A stretch of 64,000 nt of DNA from Tridacna crocea. Taxonomy: Eukaryota; Mollusca; Bivalvia; Cardiida; Cardiidae. The notes under the pieces were generated by a model. It did not search any database. It was not told the DNA's origin and was given only the letters and a program-made list of their open reading frames with translations. The stretch is from the NCBI GenBank assembly GCA_943736015.1, contig OX031065.1, positions 18,242,427 through 18,306,426 of the forward strand, written 5' to 3'. The position numbers were made by a program, and so were the translations under genes. How positions within the stretch are numbered: the first letter of the stretch is position 1; the number at the start of each line of letters is the position of its first letter. Below, one piece after another: positions 40,001 to 55,000 of the stretch.

Positions 40001-43000
40001 AGTCATGAAAACCAGGGATTGTTTGGTAAAGAGTTAAAATCATATCAAACAAACTGCCATCTAAAACCATTTGTAATCTAGCAGCACACCATTTCGGAAA
40101 ACCTTGTGGCAAAAGAAGAAACTGCTTGTGACAAGCACTTTTTCATGTAGGTCAAAATGTTAAACATATTCTTCTATCAAATTTTATTTCTAGTTGATCA
40201 TTATCCTTTTTTCACAATGATCTTAGGAGGTAATGAATTAACTCTTTACCACACAAAAAGTTCTATATTTTTTCAACATCCACAGCATCTGCAGACAAGA
40301 AATTAAATGTGGCTTATTATGGTAGGATATGCTTTTGAAAATGGAGAAACTTTTTGGCAAAAGGATAATGTGCTGGTTGCCAGCATTTTTTCCTTTTCCA
40401 ACAATGTTTTCCCCACACCACTTTCTCAAGGTTGTTAAATTTTGGGATTGTAAGGAAAAGAATTACACTCTAAGTTAGCCAATCCTTATGAAAAAAAGTG
40501 TTATGTGTGGGTTTTTTTTTTTTGTCTTTTTTTTTTGCCACAGAAAATTCATCATCAATATACCTTCATCAATCTCTGTCCATCTTCACTCAGCTGAACT
40601 CCAACACCAAACTCCTCTCTCCTGATTTCGTTAATAATGTCCTCACAGGTTCTCACATGTGCATGGACAGTGACTTTTTTCAATTCTGTTTCCATAGATA
40701 CATCCTCGGCTACAACACACATATTGATTTTTTTTTTTTTAAATTAGAATGGATGCTACAGCCAATGTTAAAAGCAAATGGAACTTCATTAAGGTAGTTT
40801 AAATCCAATGCAATATAATCCAAGTTATTGACTGTCAAAAAATAACTTCTCAAAGAGATGAATTAACATTAAGTTAACACCTAGAAAAATGAACATTCTG
40901 CAAAAGGCTATGGAAAACTCAACAGTCTGCTAGGTTTTTGATACAAGATACCTTTTGTCCAATATTTTAATTACTGTTCATTTGTAATTATAGTCATTCT
41001 ACATCACGTCATACCAGCTACAGCATATAAAAAGCAAGCAGGTGGTTCAGACCTGATTGAGAAGTTAAGACATAATGCCACAGATATCTAAAATAGTCTC
41101 TGTAGAATTCAAAGAAAGGCACTATGCTCCTGAAGAAAATCGTAATTGAAATTGCCCATATTAGGGCAAAGAGAACTAAAATCTATTCTTATCTAAGATA
41201 TTCAAAGAAAAAGAGTATCCTTACACTTAAAGTACTGAATTAATGAAATGGATCTTCTCAATTAGAAAAAAAAAAATGGTCAATTTTTGGCAATTCAAAG
41301 TTTGCTTGCAATGAAGCAGCAGTCAAGAGATCAAAGATCAGACCACATATTCAGAGCACATGAAACTCGGGCAATTTACCAAACACCTGTATATCAAATG
41401 AATTTTACTTGCACAAATTCAAAGGATTCTCTTACTCTGATTTCCATCTGTTGCTTCTGCAGTACTTTCACTTTCAATGATGTTATCTTGAATGACCTTG
41501 GCATCAGAACTCTGGCCATCATTGATCTCCATGTTGTCATCCAGTGCTGTGATATCTTCATCCACAACCATATGCTGCAGAGGAGTTTCATTTTCATTTT
41601 CCTCCTCTTTCACTTCCTCACCATTCATCTGATAAATATAGGCTTAACTCATTACCAAGCGACAATATTTTAGGCTTCTCCAAATCAAAAGCATTTGCAG
41701 ACGACAAAAAAATAGTGACTAAAAATTTGAAATTTGTTTAGTGAAGGATAGAAAACATTGTGGGAAAAAGGAGAAAATGCTGGTCACCATCATTTTCTCC
41801 TTTTCAAAAGGCTTCTTTCTTAGGGGCGTCAAGTCATCACTGAGTGGTAATGGGTTAACTCTTTACCAAACAACAAAATTTTAGACTGGTCCAAAATGAT
41901 AGTACTTGCAGATGACAAAATAAACATGACTCAAATATTTCCAACAGGGTAGAAAAGATTGTGGGAAAAGTGGAAAATGCTGGTTACCAGCATTTTCTCC
42001 TTTTCCCACAATGTTTTCAAAAGGCTCCTATCTCAGGGTAGTAAAAACCAGGGATTGCTTGATAAAGGATTGATTTAGAACTCTAAACAAAGTAAAGCAA
42101 AAGCATTATGATTTTTTGAGAATGGATATACAAGAAAGATCAACGGATATTTTAATCTTCTGATCTACCTGGTAGCTATTGAATCATTTAGTTATCCTTC
42201 AATCAATATAGAATGTTTCCGAACTACCGGTATTTAATATTTATCTGTCTTCAAATAAATATTAGTCTCCTGCAGATTTACTACAATAATTTCAGATGGA
42301 AAATATTTTGAGTTAATTATGGAAGGGGTATGCCTGAAAGCCAGGTGTACATGACATTAGAAAAGATATCCCTTATCCCTTTACCAAATGACAAAATTTT
42401 ATACAGATCCAAATTGAAAGCACTTGCAGACGACAAAATAAACATAACTCAAAATTGAAATTCGTTTCCAGCATGTCTGAAAACATGTGGGAAAAGGAGA
42501 AAATGCTGGAGAAAATACTGGTTATCAGCATTTTCTCCTTTTCCCACAATGTTTTCCAAGGTTTCTATTTCAGGGTCGTAAAAACCAGGGATTGTTTGGT
42601 AAAGATTAAGTCACCAGTCTAGTATATGTACAAAACAAAATTAGCTACCTATGGGTAACATGACAGTAAAAATGGCAATGTTTTTTAAATGAAAGTTTGT
42701 GAACATTCTGATGTCCAATTTTTTTAAGAAATAAATTTTCAATCTTTCACATGTCTTCAGAGGCAAACTGCACATAATCTGAAACCTTTACAAATCATTC
42801 TCTATTTCTATTATTGTAAGGAGGAAGGTTTACAGGAAGATAGAAAAATCTAATAACCACCCTTTCTTTTTTCTCTCACACTTTTGTCTACTCTATCAAA
42901 GACAAAAGTCCCATTATTTGAGATAATACAAATGCTTTGAAGTCTATGTAATTCTAATATCTAGCAAGGAGTGGCCAAGTCCAGTAGTTAACCCTTTCCC

Positions 43001-46000
43001 AAACAATTCCTGATTTTCATGACCCTGGGAAAGAAGGCTTCTGAAAACATTGTGGGAAAAATGGAGAAAATGCTGGTAACCAGCATTTTCTCCTTTTCCC
43101 ACAATGTTTTCTACCCTATCAGAGACCTAAAGCTTATTAGTATCCATTCCGAAATTGTCGTCTGCAGATGCTATCAGTCTGAAAGAGTTTGGGAAAGGGT
43201 TAAATCAGTAACATCAGTAACATACAATGCTTGAAATCAGTGCAGGGGAGGGGAGAGTTGGTAGCTTTTTCCAAGTGCCAGGCCTTGCCTCTGTATGTGG
43301 ATTGATAATATCACTGCTACTGGATTCATTCCACTCTTCTCATCCCCGTTAAATGTTTTAAAACAGTTATGTTAGAAAGCTGCTAGTGGCTTGGAAAGAA
43401 TATTACGCAATGTAAAGAAGACACTCCAGAGAAGCACCACAATATTGATAAAACTGGTTTTGAACATCAAACAAACAAAGGGATAAATCCTGCAAGGAGT
43501 TTACAGGAAAAAAAAAGTCAAAATTTGGTAATGATCATATGAATAAGTTTCAAGTGAAAAGCAATAACACATCATGATTTAAAAAATATTAGATTTATTT
43601 CTATTAATTACCTTGTCTTGTGGTTCCTTGTCATAAACCCTTTCACTGGCTGGAGAAAGTTTTTGTATGGAGCTTTCCAGAAGAACACATTTCTGGGAAA
43701 CATGATTAGTCCATTCCTGTATCCCTAACAAACACCCCAACTGTGTTAAATGGTTTAATTCTTTGACAGAATTGCACAGCTGTACAAGGATCTGCTTGAA
43801 TTTGGTTGAGCCCACCACTTGTCCAAGGGGGGATAAAAGCAAGTCATCTGCTAAGTCAACACAAGTTTTGGTTGGAATTCTGAGCAAACATTGTAGAACA
43901 AACTGGCAGGCAGAGTTCTGGCTGATAAATGTAGATGGTGCTCCTATGAATGAGATTAGAAAATTCATTACAAATCATCAAAATTCTTTATCCCTTTATC
44001 ACACAATCCTGAGTTTTAATGCCCCTGAGGAAGAAGCCAACTGAGAAAATAATGAAGAACCCAGCCTCCCTTTAATGGACAAATCTCATAATTTGAGTCA
44101 TATTTAGTTTGTTGCAAGGTTGTCATTTGGATAATAGTTAAGACAGTTTGGAAAGCAATATAGCTGTTGCTTCTTTGAGCAGACTCATATGGTTTTACAT
44201 ACAACTTTTACAGTCAAACAATTGAGCCGAAACCTAAACAAGACTTAATGTTGTGCACTATTTTGATCAGCATATATCAGAAGACATATTACACAGTAAG
44301 AATTGCAACCAGAACTATAAAACTACGGGCAGACACTTATCAAATGGTTTCTCAATGACCTTTAACACATAACAAAGTTTAAGACTTGTCCAAATTTCAA
44401 GCAGTGTCAGACAAAAAGTAGACTCTTAGGGTACCAGGCGTGATAAACAGACTTTTTTGCAGATAGCCTAAATCAAGAGGATCAGACTGCACATAGGTTG
44501 CATTCTGATCTTGGATCTTCACTATGGAGTGGGGAGATAATTTTCTCCAAAACATAAGTTTAAAATAGCAATGTGCTGAATTTTACTATCTGCTTTAAAG
44601 TTCTGTTTAACTTTAGCTGGGTAAGGTTTAGATGTGCCTAAAATAATAGAAATGTGTCTGTAAGGTAAGAAAACATTGTGGAAAATGGAGAAAATACTTT
44701 ACCAGCATTTTCTCCTTTTTCGACAATTTTTTTTTTAAAAGCATTGTTGTTAAAAATCTGGGTTGTTTGGTAAAGGGTTAAAATGAATAGCTTTACATTT
44801 CAATATATTTCTCTAAAATTATATAATGAATTGTTTCATGAAGGGGTAATACTTAATCTCACAAACCTGGTGTTTCTGACTCTGGATCACTTGCATGTAG
44901 CTGTAGAAGTGCTGTTTTAACATGTCCAGCTAACAAAGCTTTCGGAAGATTACTAACACCTTTGTACGATACCACCATAGAAACCAGATGGCCACAAAAG
45001 GTTATAATATCTCTCCTTTCCAAGGCTTCAGCAACCAGTTCAGCTGATGTATTGGATACAATTTTGAGAAGAACTCCAGGTTTTGTTTCTAGGGCAAGGA
45101 AATCCAGGGTCGCTACTCTTCCATCTGTAAAACAAAAAATACATGTACCTGTTTTTATTGTTCTACATTAAATTAAATATACACTGCAAATAAAAATTGC
45201 TTATGGTTCATAAAAAATTACATGGTTGTTGCAGGATGTCAGAAGATGAGCCTTAATCTTGAATCCAACTATCTTCTTTGGTACCCTTTCCAGCATCTTA
45301 ATTGTTCATAGAAATCATACCTTGAAATTCATTATAAGGGTAGTGTGCTGTGATACTTTAAACAGAAAACGTATCTCCTGTGGCTTTCATTAGACACCCT
45401 TCATACTTATTGCAACCTTTTCATACACCTAACTGTCTCAATACAGTCTTACACTTTGGCTAACCTAATTCAGTTTAAAATCCAAACTCCTATCTCTCTG
45501 TCCCTATTCCCTCTCATACAATACATTTACCTTCTAATGTTTTATTGGTCACACCTCCATATTTCTGAACAAAGTCCTTCAGTTTCCCCAACTCGGGCTC
45601 AAACACCAAACTCCACTGACTCCACTCAGCCAGATCTTCCAGCAATGGACAGTTGTGTAGACAGATCTTAGCAAGGTCTTTAGTTTGATGACCGAGAACT
45701 CCAACTTTCTGATTCTTGGTACAGAAGCTACAACAAATAGATGGACCTTAGGATGGTAAAAATACAACAGTATCCCTACACTAAGTTTCTGAAAATATTC
45801 CAAGAAAGGAGTAATTGTCTGTAACAAATGATTTAGCTTTTTCAAAACTTTTCCTTTTTTTCTTATATACCTACTTATATATTAAGCATAAAAGGTCAGT
45901 ATCAGAATAAAGCAGGCAATACTACTATAATGGTGGTTTGATCACATATTTCCCATGTAAATCAAAGATCAGCTAAATGAAAGTTTTAAAATTCAGAGAT

Positions 46001-49000
46001 AATCAAAATGAATTTTCAATAACAGATTTAATTTGTGGAAATATGGTTCTCTATACAATTATGGCACATATAAAACCTAAGTTCTGAAAACTACAAAAAC
46101 CTTGGAGCATCATTCATCTGCAAACAATTGTTCACAGCCTAGGAAGCTGGTATCTGTCATTGTGAGGTACAGCGTTGGCCTCATAACCTAAAGGTCCAGA
46201 CTTTGATACCTATAAGGTGTCAACTTTGGGTTTTTCATTGGCCCACATATTCGGTGCGTGTACTGGTGTAGTTCCCAGGAAGGAGCATTGAGATTAGTAT
46301 AAATTTTAAGAACTTGTTTCTCAATCAATGTAAAATAAATATGTTTATAGAAACAGATTCAAGGTAATTTCAGTACATCAGATGTATAAAGCATGGTCTT
46401 AGAGTGTATTACCTGAAACAAACTTTGTCAGTTGGTATGAAAAATCAAAATGAGTTTACAGACTGAAAACTTATTGTAGATTAATATTTTGTATTTTGTA
46501 TTCCTCACAGAGCTAATCTAGATATATGTACAGAATTTTACCATCCTACATCCAAATGGGAAGATAATTAGTGAACAGAGACCATCTTGTGGGAAGATAA
46601 TTAGTGAACAGAGACCATCTTGTGCACATATAAACAAGCACAGAGCTATCTTGAAAGATGTATTCTTCTCTCATCTTCTAAGGAAGGATATTCAGAATAA
46701 ACAATTTAACCCTTTACACCACAACCCTGAGTTTCAACTACCCTGAGAGAGAGGCCTTTTGAAATCATTGTGGGATAAGAGAACATGTTTGTAAACAGCA
46801 TTTTCTCCTCTTCCCACAATGTGTCTGACCCAATCAAAGAGAATTGTATAGTTTTGAGTAACATTTGATTTGTCATCTGCAAATGCTATTAATATGGACA
46901 AGTCTAGAATTCTCTCTTCTGGCAAAAAAATAATGAAACATCAGAGCAACTAATAACAGCTTGAAGTTTTTCACCTTAATGGCTGTATAAAGGCAGACTG
47001 GTAGTAGATGGTAAAATCTGAAAAGGCACTAAGTCTGTGTTTTTCAGCATGACTCAGCAGTCTGGTCATGTTCCCATATCCAAGATGGTGAACTGTTTTC
47101 ACTCCATTATGTTTACACAGTGCATTTTCTATCTCCTCTGACTAGAGAAGGGAATAACAGAAAAAAAAGATGCTCTGAGTCTACAATTTATTCTATGATT
47201 TAATTGTATAGGTAAATTCTGCAGTCAAAATTAATTTTATAAACAAATGAGAAAAACCTTTTGTCAAAAAAGGGCTCAAGTCCTCAACCTTGTTTTCATT
47301 TATACTTCCCCTTTTTTACACACTGAGCTATAATTGCAAGACTAGAATGACCATAATTACCACAAGGTGTACACACAAGATCCTTTTATATTGTTTAAAC
47401 ATTTCTGCATTTGATACACACTGTTAAGAAACACATTTTTCGTTGGGGACATGTTATGTTTATATAACTGAAAACAGTAAAAAATGGATAAATACTTTTG
47501 AGAATGATATAAAATATTGAAATACATTCTAAAACACAATTAAAAATTTGAGTTTAGCAACTGATTTTCCTTATCTATAACTATAAAACTGCAATTTCAA
47601 ATGTCCTTGCAGTAGACTATGTTAAATAGATTGTGCCAAAAGGAACAATTATCCATTTCCATGTACCTGACTTATGCCACATGCCTGACACTGTTTGATA
47701 AACTCCTGTATTTCTGTAAGTTCAGGCTTAAATCTGCTATCATGGGCTGCACCTGGATTTGATCCTAGCGTAAGGCCACCTCCTTCCTCCAGAATCTACA
47801 AAGTAAGTTAATTTTGTGAAATCAAATTTTTATTGAATCCAAACTCTTCTGGCGCTTTCCACACCTATATTTGCAATTGCAGCCAATTGAGTTTCGAGAT
47901 CAGGCTGCACATTAAATGCAATCTGATCTTGGATCTACACTGTCCATTTTGTTAAAATACCATACAAAAACGGAACCATGTAATCATAATTATCTTAGTC
48001 CTGTTTCTAGAATGAAAATTGACAGTTGGGTTTATTTGGGGCTCTATGGATTAATCATTCCAATATGTGGTTATTTGAAAATAACTAGATATTTTGAAAT
48101 ACAGACTAAATCTATCAGTTGTCTAGAAAATAGTGTGCCAGTAGTTCTAATTGCTCATACAGTAATCATAACTGGTGCTGTTCTTTCTTCCGGTAAGATA
48201 ATGCCATTTGAACCAGGATCTGTCAAAAGGGCTCCGTATGTTGTATGCATATGCTTCAACTTCAATAAGTCTAACATTTTGTAATCTGGTAAAGATTCAA
48301 AAAGATGCACTGTTTAATAGTTCCAGTTAACCAACAATACACTAAACCGAACAAATTAAGGTCTCATCTCACACAGAATAAAGTTTAGTAATCAATCTTT
48401 TTCAAATTCCTAGTAAATTGTTTGTCTCATTAAATTTCCTCAACTCTTTAATACAAAACAGAATTTTAGACTTGTCAAAATGCAAAGCATTTTGCACATG
48501 ACAAATCTAGCTCAATTAATGAAACTTGCCTTTGAGTAGAAAACAAGGTGAGAAAAGGAGAAAATGCCGGTTATCAGCATTTTCTGCTTTTCCCACATTG
48601 TTTTCAAAAGCTTTCTTTCTCAAAGTGGTAGAAATTTGGAATTGTGCGGTAAACAGTTACAGCTTTACAAGCACTAGGGGAGAATGAATCTGAGCTTTCT
48701 ACAAAAAACATTATTTTTGAACCCTTTAGCAAACAATCCTGTCATTTAACAATCTTAGAGAACAAAGTGAAAAGATTGGGAAGAAGGAAAAATTACTGTT
48801 ATCCAGTTTTTCCACAACATTTTGTTCATTTTTAAAGACAACCTCCATCATTCAAGCAAAATTTTAAAAAAATTATTCTCAAAATAAAGGAGTGGGATTT
48901 TTCTCATAAGGTATAAAGATTAAACCATTTCAATTTGATTTCATCAACTTGCACCTAAAGAAGGGAATACCTTTATGTACAATATATGATTAATTGTTTG

Positions 49001-52000
49001 AATCAAACTAATATGTGATAAATTGTTGACTTTTATGGTCAGGTTGAATTCCAGATCAGACCTCAAGGAGTACTTTTTCCTTTAAACCTACACTGATATT
49101 TAACAAGCGATAATGAACAAAAATGATTGAAATTTCACTAGCCCTATATCTTGTGCTAATGGACTTATCAACATCATCTGTGTCCATCCAGCACATGTAC
49201 AAGGAAGAAACAAGAAAACATTACCTGTTTCATTTCAGTTATGAGAAAATGTATGAAGCGTCCATAACCCATCTCATGAAACTCTTCAAAGCAGAATTCC
49301 TCCAGAAGTTTTTCCTCGATTCTATCGAGATGGACCAAACTTAAAGATCCTGCATTCAAACATCTCTCAATGTAGGTCTGTATTAACTGTACCACTTTAT
49401 CTAAAAACAGAGTTCAATTTCATCTTTATACAGCACAGGCTAATTTCATACTAAAAGAAAAGTATGAACAAAAAAGATTAACATATGTAGAATAAGACAA
49501 GATTTTTTTCTAAATGTGTGGAAAGCACTGGGAAAGTATGCCATTGCTAGTAGGTACATGTAGCAACTACTTTCCTGGAAGAGCTATGAAAATGATTGCA
49601 AAGATGTGGCAGATTGTGCTACTTTTGTAACATTATCATCTAATAATAGGAATTTGCAGTAAAAGATTGTTGAGATATTCTGGCATAAATTGAGCCTTGA
49701 AATTGCAATACATATATATATATATATATGAGTATTTCAGGTAGATTAAAATGTTTCTATCCCATGACAAACACATACCAAGTGTAACCTCCCCTTACCC
49801 CACAATGCTTTCCAAAGCTGTTGCATGCAGGGGCATGACAGTAGGGTAACAATTTAACTTTTTACTGCACAACAGCATTTTCAACCTGACCAAATCAAAA
49901 AGCATTTGCAAATGACCAATTGATTGTGGCTCAGATGACGAGATTTGCATTTGGAACGGTAGAAAACATTGTTGGAAACGGAGAAACTGCTGAATACCAG
50001 CTGCCTTTTCAAGAGTCTTTAACCCTTTCCCGAACAATCCCTGTTTTTACAGGTCAGAAATAGAAGCCTTTTGAAAACATTGTGGGAGAAGGAGAAAATG
50101 CTGGTTTCTCCTTTTCCCACAATGCTTTCTACCCTATCATAAAGAAAAATCAACTTTTTAGCAACTGCTAATTTCTCATCTGCAAAATGCTTTCAATTTG
50201 GTCTGGTCCAAAATTAGCCATTTGGGAAAGGGTTAAAACATTGGGGTTGTTTGGTATTAAGTACTGAGGTTACAGGTCTGCATGTTTACCTTTTCTGGGT
50301 GGAGGCCTGACTTCTTTCACAGGTTCTTCTACTGATGTCTTGGCCTGGACATTTGTAACTGGTTTCAACATCTCAACTACTGTTTGATCTACTTCTGTGT
50401 TTGACATACATACTGACAGATTAAACATGCATTTGAACATGGCATTTGTTCTCAAAAGGCCAACATAGTCCTGTAAATAAGACAAGACCATGATAGATAT
50501 GTGTTGTTCACCTGAGTTGATAGAAAAAAATAAAATTAATGCCCTTGTTTATTGCAACAGCTGATGCTACAAACTTAAAAAGCTTCAACTAAGCCATCCC
50601 CTACTATGGTGGAGCCTTTGTTGCAGAACATGTGGACAATAGGAGTTGGGCAACCTTTAATCCACCTAAGTTATATTAACAACTTTAATATATAATCAGT
50701 ATTGTACACCTTGTAGTTCTTGCTGTGAAAAGCTTTGATTTTTTTCTTAACCCTTTATCAAACAATCCCTGTTTTTACGACCCTGCAATCAAGACTTTTG
50801 AAAACATTGTGGGAAAAGGAGAAAATGATGGTAACCAGCATTTTCTCCTTTTCTCACGATGTTTTCTACCCTACTGGAAACAAATTTCAGTTATGTTTAT
50901 TCTGTCACCTATAAGTGCTTACAATTTGGACCGGTCTAAAATTTTATTGTTTGATAAAGAGTTAAGATCAGTATATAGCAAAGGGAAGGCTTTCTTTTCT
51001 GGTGGAATGGGCATAATTCAAACACACCATTTTTAAAACCATTCAACCATTCTACAAACAAAGGTCAGTATGAAAGGTGTAAAATTTGACAATGGAGTAA
51101 ACCCTTTCGGTAGCATCATAGACATGATTCAACTCTCTACCAAACAATCCCTGGTTTTACAACCCCAAGACAGAAGCCTTTTGAAGACATTGTGGTGAAA
51201 GGAGAAAATGCTGGTAACCAGCATTTTCTTCTATTCCCAAAACATTTTCTACCCTGCTGGTAACAAATTTCAATTTTTGAGTTAGGTTTATTTTGTCAGT
51301 GCAAGTGCTTTCAGTTTGGACCGTTTCAAAATTTTGTCATTTGGTAAAAGGTTGAGTGAGCTAAGAAATAGCCTTACGTCTACCAGTCTCATCATCTGTT
51401 TCTGCTGTCCTCTACTTGTGTCTCTCATCTTTATGTTGGTCATTAGATGGCTAAATTTACCAAATATTTCTAGAATGACATCATCTGGTTTCATTCTGAG
51501 ATATGCCTCTTTTCTAACTTCCAATTTATCACCTTCTCCAGATTGCAGCATGCTTGCCCGAAATGCTCTAAAAAATTGCAGAATAACCCTTTACCAAACA
51601 ATCCCTGGTTTTTAAGAGCCCAAGATAGAAACCTTTAGAAAACATTGTGGGAAAAGGAGAAAATGCTGGAAACCAGTATTTTCTCCTTTTCCCAGAATAT
51701 TTTCTATCTTGTGGGAAACATATTTCAATTTTTGATGTTTATTTTGTCATCTGCACATGCTTTCAATTTGGACCAGTCTAAAATTTTGTCATTTGGTAAC
51801 GAGGTAACTTACATGCATCATCAGCTATAACATACTTTCAAGATAACATGACTAACCACTTAGATTAAATGCCTCTCATGCTGTTGATCTTGATATCCAT
51901 GAAAAGCATTGTGGGAAAAGGAGACATGCAATAGGGCCTATTTTCTCAGTGTTCTTGGTAGTGTTGACAAAGTACCGTACCCCTGTCAGTATTATTTGGC

Positions 52001-55000
52001 CTATTGTGTTACTTCTGTAACTCCAAGAGAAATTCTACCGCAGTTACTAGGCAGATTAACTTTTTACCAAACGACAAAACGTTTGACTAGTCCAAAATGA
52101 AAGCATTTGCAGACAACAAAATAAATGTGATTGAGAAATTGAATTTAGATTTTGGAAGGGTAGAAAACATTGTGGGAAAAGGAGAAAATGCTGGTGACCA
52201 GCATTTTCTCCTTTTCCCTCAATGTTTTCAAAAGGCTTCTTTCTCAGGGTCGTCAAAAGTAGGGATTGTGTGGTAATGGGTTAAATAAAGGCCTTTTTGG
52301 TCAGAATATCTTGGAAAGCACTAAACAGTGTTAAAGATCAGACTTCATGTACCTATCTTGCTTAGTGTGATCTAGATGCACACTGCTAAAGGTTGGCATT
52401 TTTACTTTTGACTCGCCTATCCCTTTACCTCACACGGCATTTCTATGGCATCTCTAATTGACCCTAAAAACAGCATGGATGAAGCCGTTTCTTATGTGTA
52501 TACGACACCTTTTGATAGCATAGAAAACATTGTGACAAAAGGTGAAATTGCTGGTCACGAGCAATTTCACTTTTTGCCACAATGTTTTCCAAAGGCTACT
52601 ACAAGCATTGTGTAGAAATGAATATCTACTGAGTGAAGGGCTATATAAGATATTTGGTAAAGAGCAATGACTCACAATTCTTTGCGCTCAATGAAAGTTT
52701 TAGCAAAGTAATTGAAGTAAAGGATGCCAATGTAACAAGGTCCTCAGATTGTCACCTAGGCTGATCTGGGTCAATACTTTATGCAGATGAATGAACTGAG
52801 TGAACTTGAAGCTCCCTTTTCACAGAGCATACCTCAAATATTCCATACCTAAAAGCATCATCAATTTGCCTTTTAAGCTTGTCTTTGTAAAACTCAAACA
52901 CCTGTTTCCTGTTTTTGGAAGAATCGTAGTGGGCTTTTCTCAGGATCTATGTGAAAAATTGAAGCAAAGCATATTCTAGTAATAAATCCTCTATCCAACA
53001 AAATGTATGTTAGCAAGTCTGAGGAGAAGACCTTTGAAAACATTAATGAAAGAAACAACTTTTTACCATATGTCAAAACAGTAGACTTGTCTAAACGGAA
53101 TGCATTTTCAGATTTACTACCTAGTTATAGCTGAAATTATGGAATTAGTCTTTCAGAGGGAAGAAAACATGGAAAAAGTATAAAATGCTGGTTAACAGCA
53201 CTCTTTCATTTTTCAACTATGTTTTCAAAAACCTTTTCTTTTTCTCAGGGTTGTTAAGAATCCAAAAATTTATACTTAATTTTGGAAGGGCAAAAAATGT
53301 TGTGGGAAAAAAGGATGAAAATGCTGATTACCAGCATTTTCTCCTTTTCTGACAACATTTTTCAAAGTCTTCTTATTTAGGTTGTTAACCTAGGGATGGT
53401 GTGGAAAAGCATTGTGCAGTTATGTTAGCTTACTAAACATGTGCTCTCAAAAGTAGATTAAAGAGGATGCCTGCACCAAACAGGATCTTTCTTTTGTCAG
53501 ACCTTGAAATTTGGCACACAACAAAATTTTTGAAACAACGAAGTTTAAAATTTCCATATTAAAAGCACTTTGTGGGCAAGAAATTGAGCATTTACTGAGA
53601 AAATAAGAAAATGCTAGCAGTTTTCTCCTTTTGCTACAATGTTTTCAAAAAGCTGTCTTCCTCAGGGTCGTTAAAATCTGGTTGTTTGGTAAAAGATTAA
53701 CTTGTCACGAAACAGTCCTGTTTTAACACCCCTGAGGAAATGGCTTATGAAGATATTGTGGGAAAAGGAGAACACCTGTAACCAGCATTCTCTCTTTTTT
53801 CTGAAACGATTTCAACCCTTTCAATGATAAATCCTATCTACTAACTCTAATTTAATTTGCTTTCAGCAAAAGCTCTCATTTTTGACAGGTCCAACATGTC
53901 CTCCTCTAGTAAACAATTGCTATTCCCACTGCCAAGGATGACTTGTAATTAGATGATTATCATGTGACCAACTTACACTAGCTAGAAATGGCAAGCTTAT
54001 AATTCTGACTCCTAGATAGTAAGCATCCTCAGCACTATACTCATTGGTTAAGTATTCCATGAAAGGTTCTAACTCTGGCTTCCATGTTTCTTCTGTGTTC
54101 ATAAAATTCTGGAAATGTTCCAAGACGTCTGTACTAGTAATTGCCGGAATAAATTCCTGGTCAGGTGGAAATTTAAAATGCTGGAACACAACTGGGGATC
54201 TCTGTAACGGACCAACTTTCAGACTAGAAAAATCTTCATGGTTGCCAACATAATTTTTTATAGCATCTTCAAGCTCATACAAAGTACAAATAGGTCTAGT
54301 CTTTACAAAACCAATGATGTATCCATGTATCTTGTTGAGAAGTCGTTTCAATTCATCAATGCAGGGTATGTTATAAACAGAATTTAAACCTATCTGTCTG
54401 GGATGCTGAATCTGGAATCTCTGGAAAATCATTTTTTCAACTCTTTCTGGCATTACAAATTCATTGGCATTTGACAAAGTTTCAATGCACTCTACTGCAA
54501 CAGTATTGACAAAATCAAGACTTACGGGAACATTTCTAGGTATATTCAATGGCACCACAACAATCTCTCTCTTTTCAAATTCTTTTTTTACTATAGGTCT
54601 TACATCAATATCTGTATGTTCAGTATCAAAACCAAGATCAACTACATTTCTTTGCTGGTGGCTTGGCACAACCAATCCAGTGCTGGTACTCTGAGCATCA
54701 TTCAATTGTCCCTGATTGTTCTGCTGAAAAATATGGTTGTTTTCATTTGTCGTTCCATCCATGTTTTCATTGGTTAAGTCAATCACATGATCCTTAGTCT
54801 GACTCTGTTCTTGATATTGGCGAAGACATACTACTTGGGACTTATTGATTAATAAAACATCACTCATTTGATCTTCCAGGAATTGCAGAAAGGAGCCAGA
54901 TTCCTTCAATACTTTGTCTAAAACATTTCTGCAAGACTCAAGCTTGGTGATAAGCTTCTTAGATCTAATCCCACAGCTATGTCCTTCTAACCTACTAATA

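Noticed and set aside
41287-41673. 128-codon plus-strand frame
   Set aside because: Antisense to exon 11 and its flanks; no domain recognised.
45579-45845. 88-codon minus-strand frame
   Set aside because: Overlaps exon 8 in another frame; the exon frame is set by splice phase on both sides.
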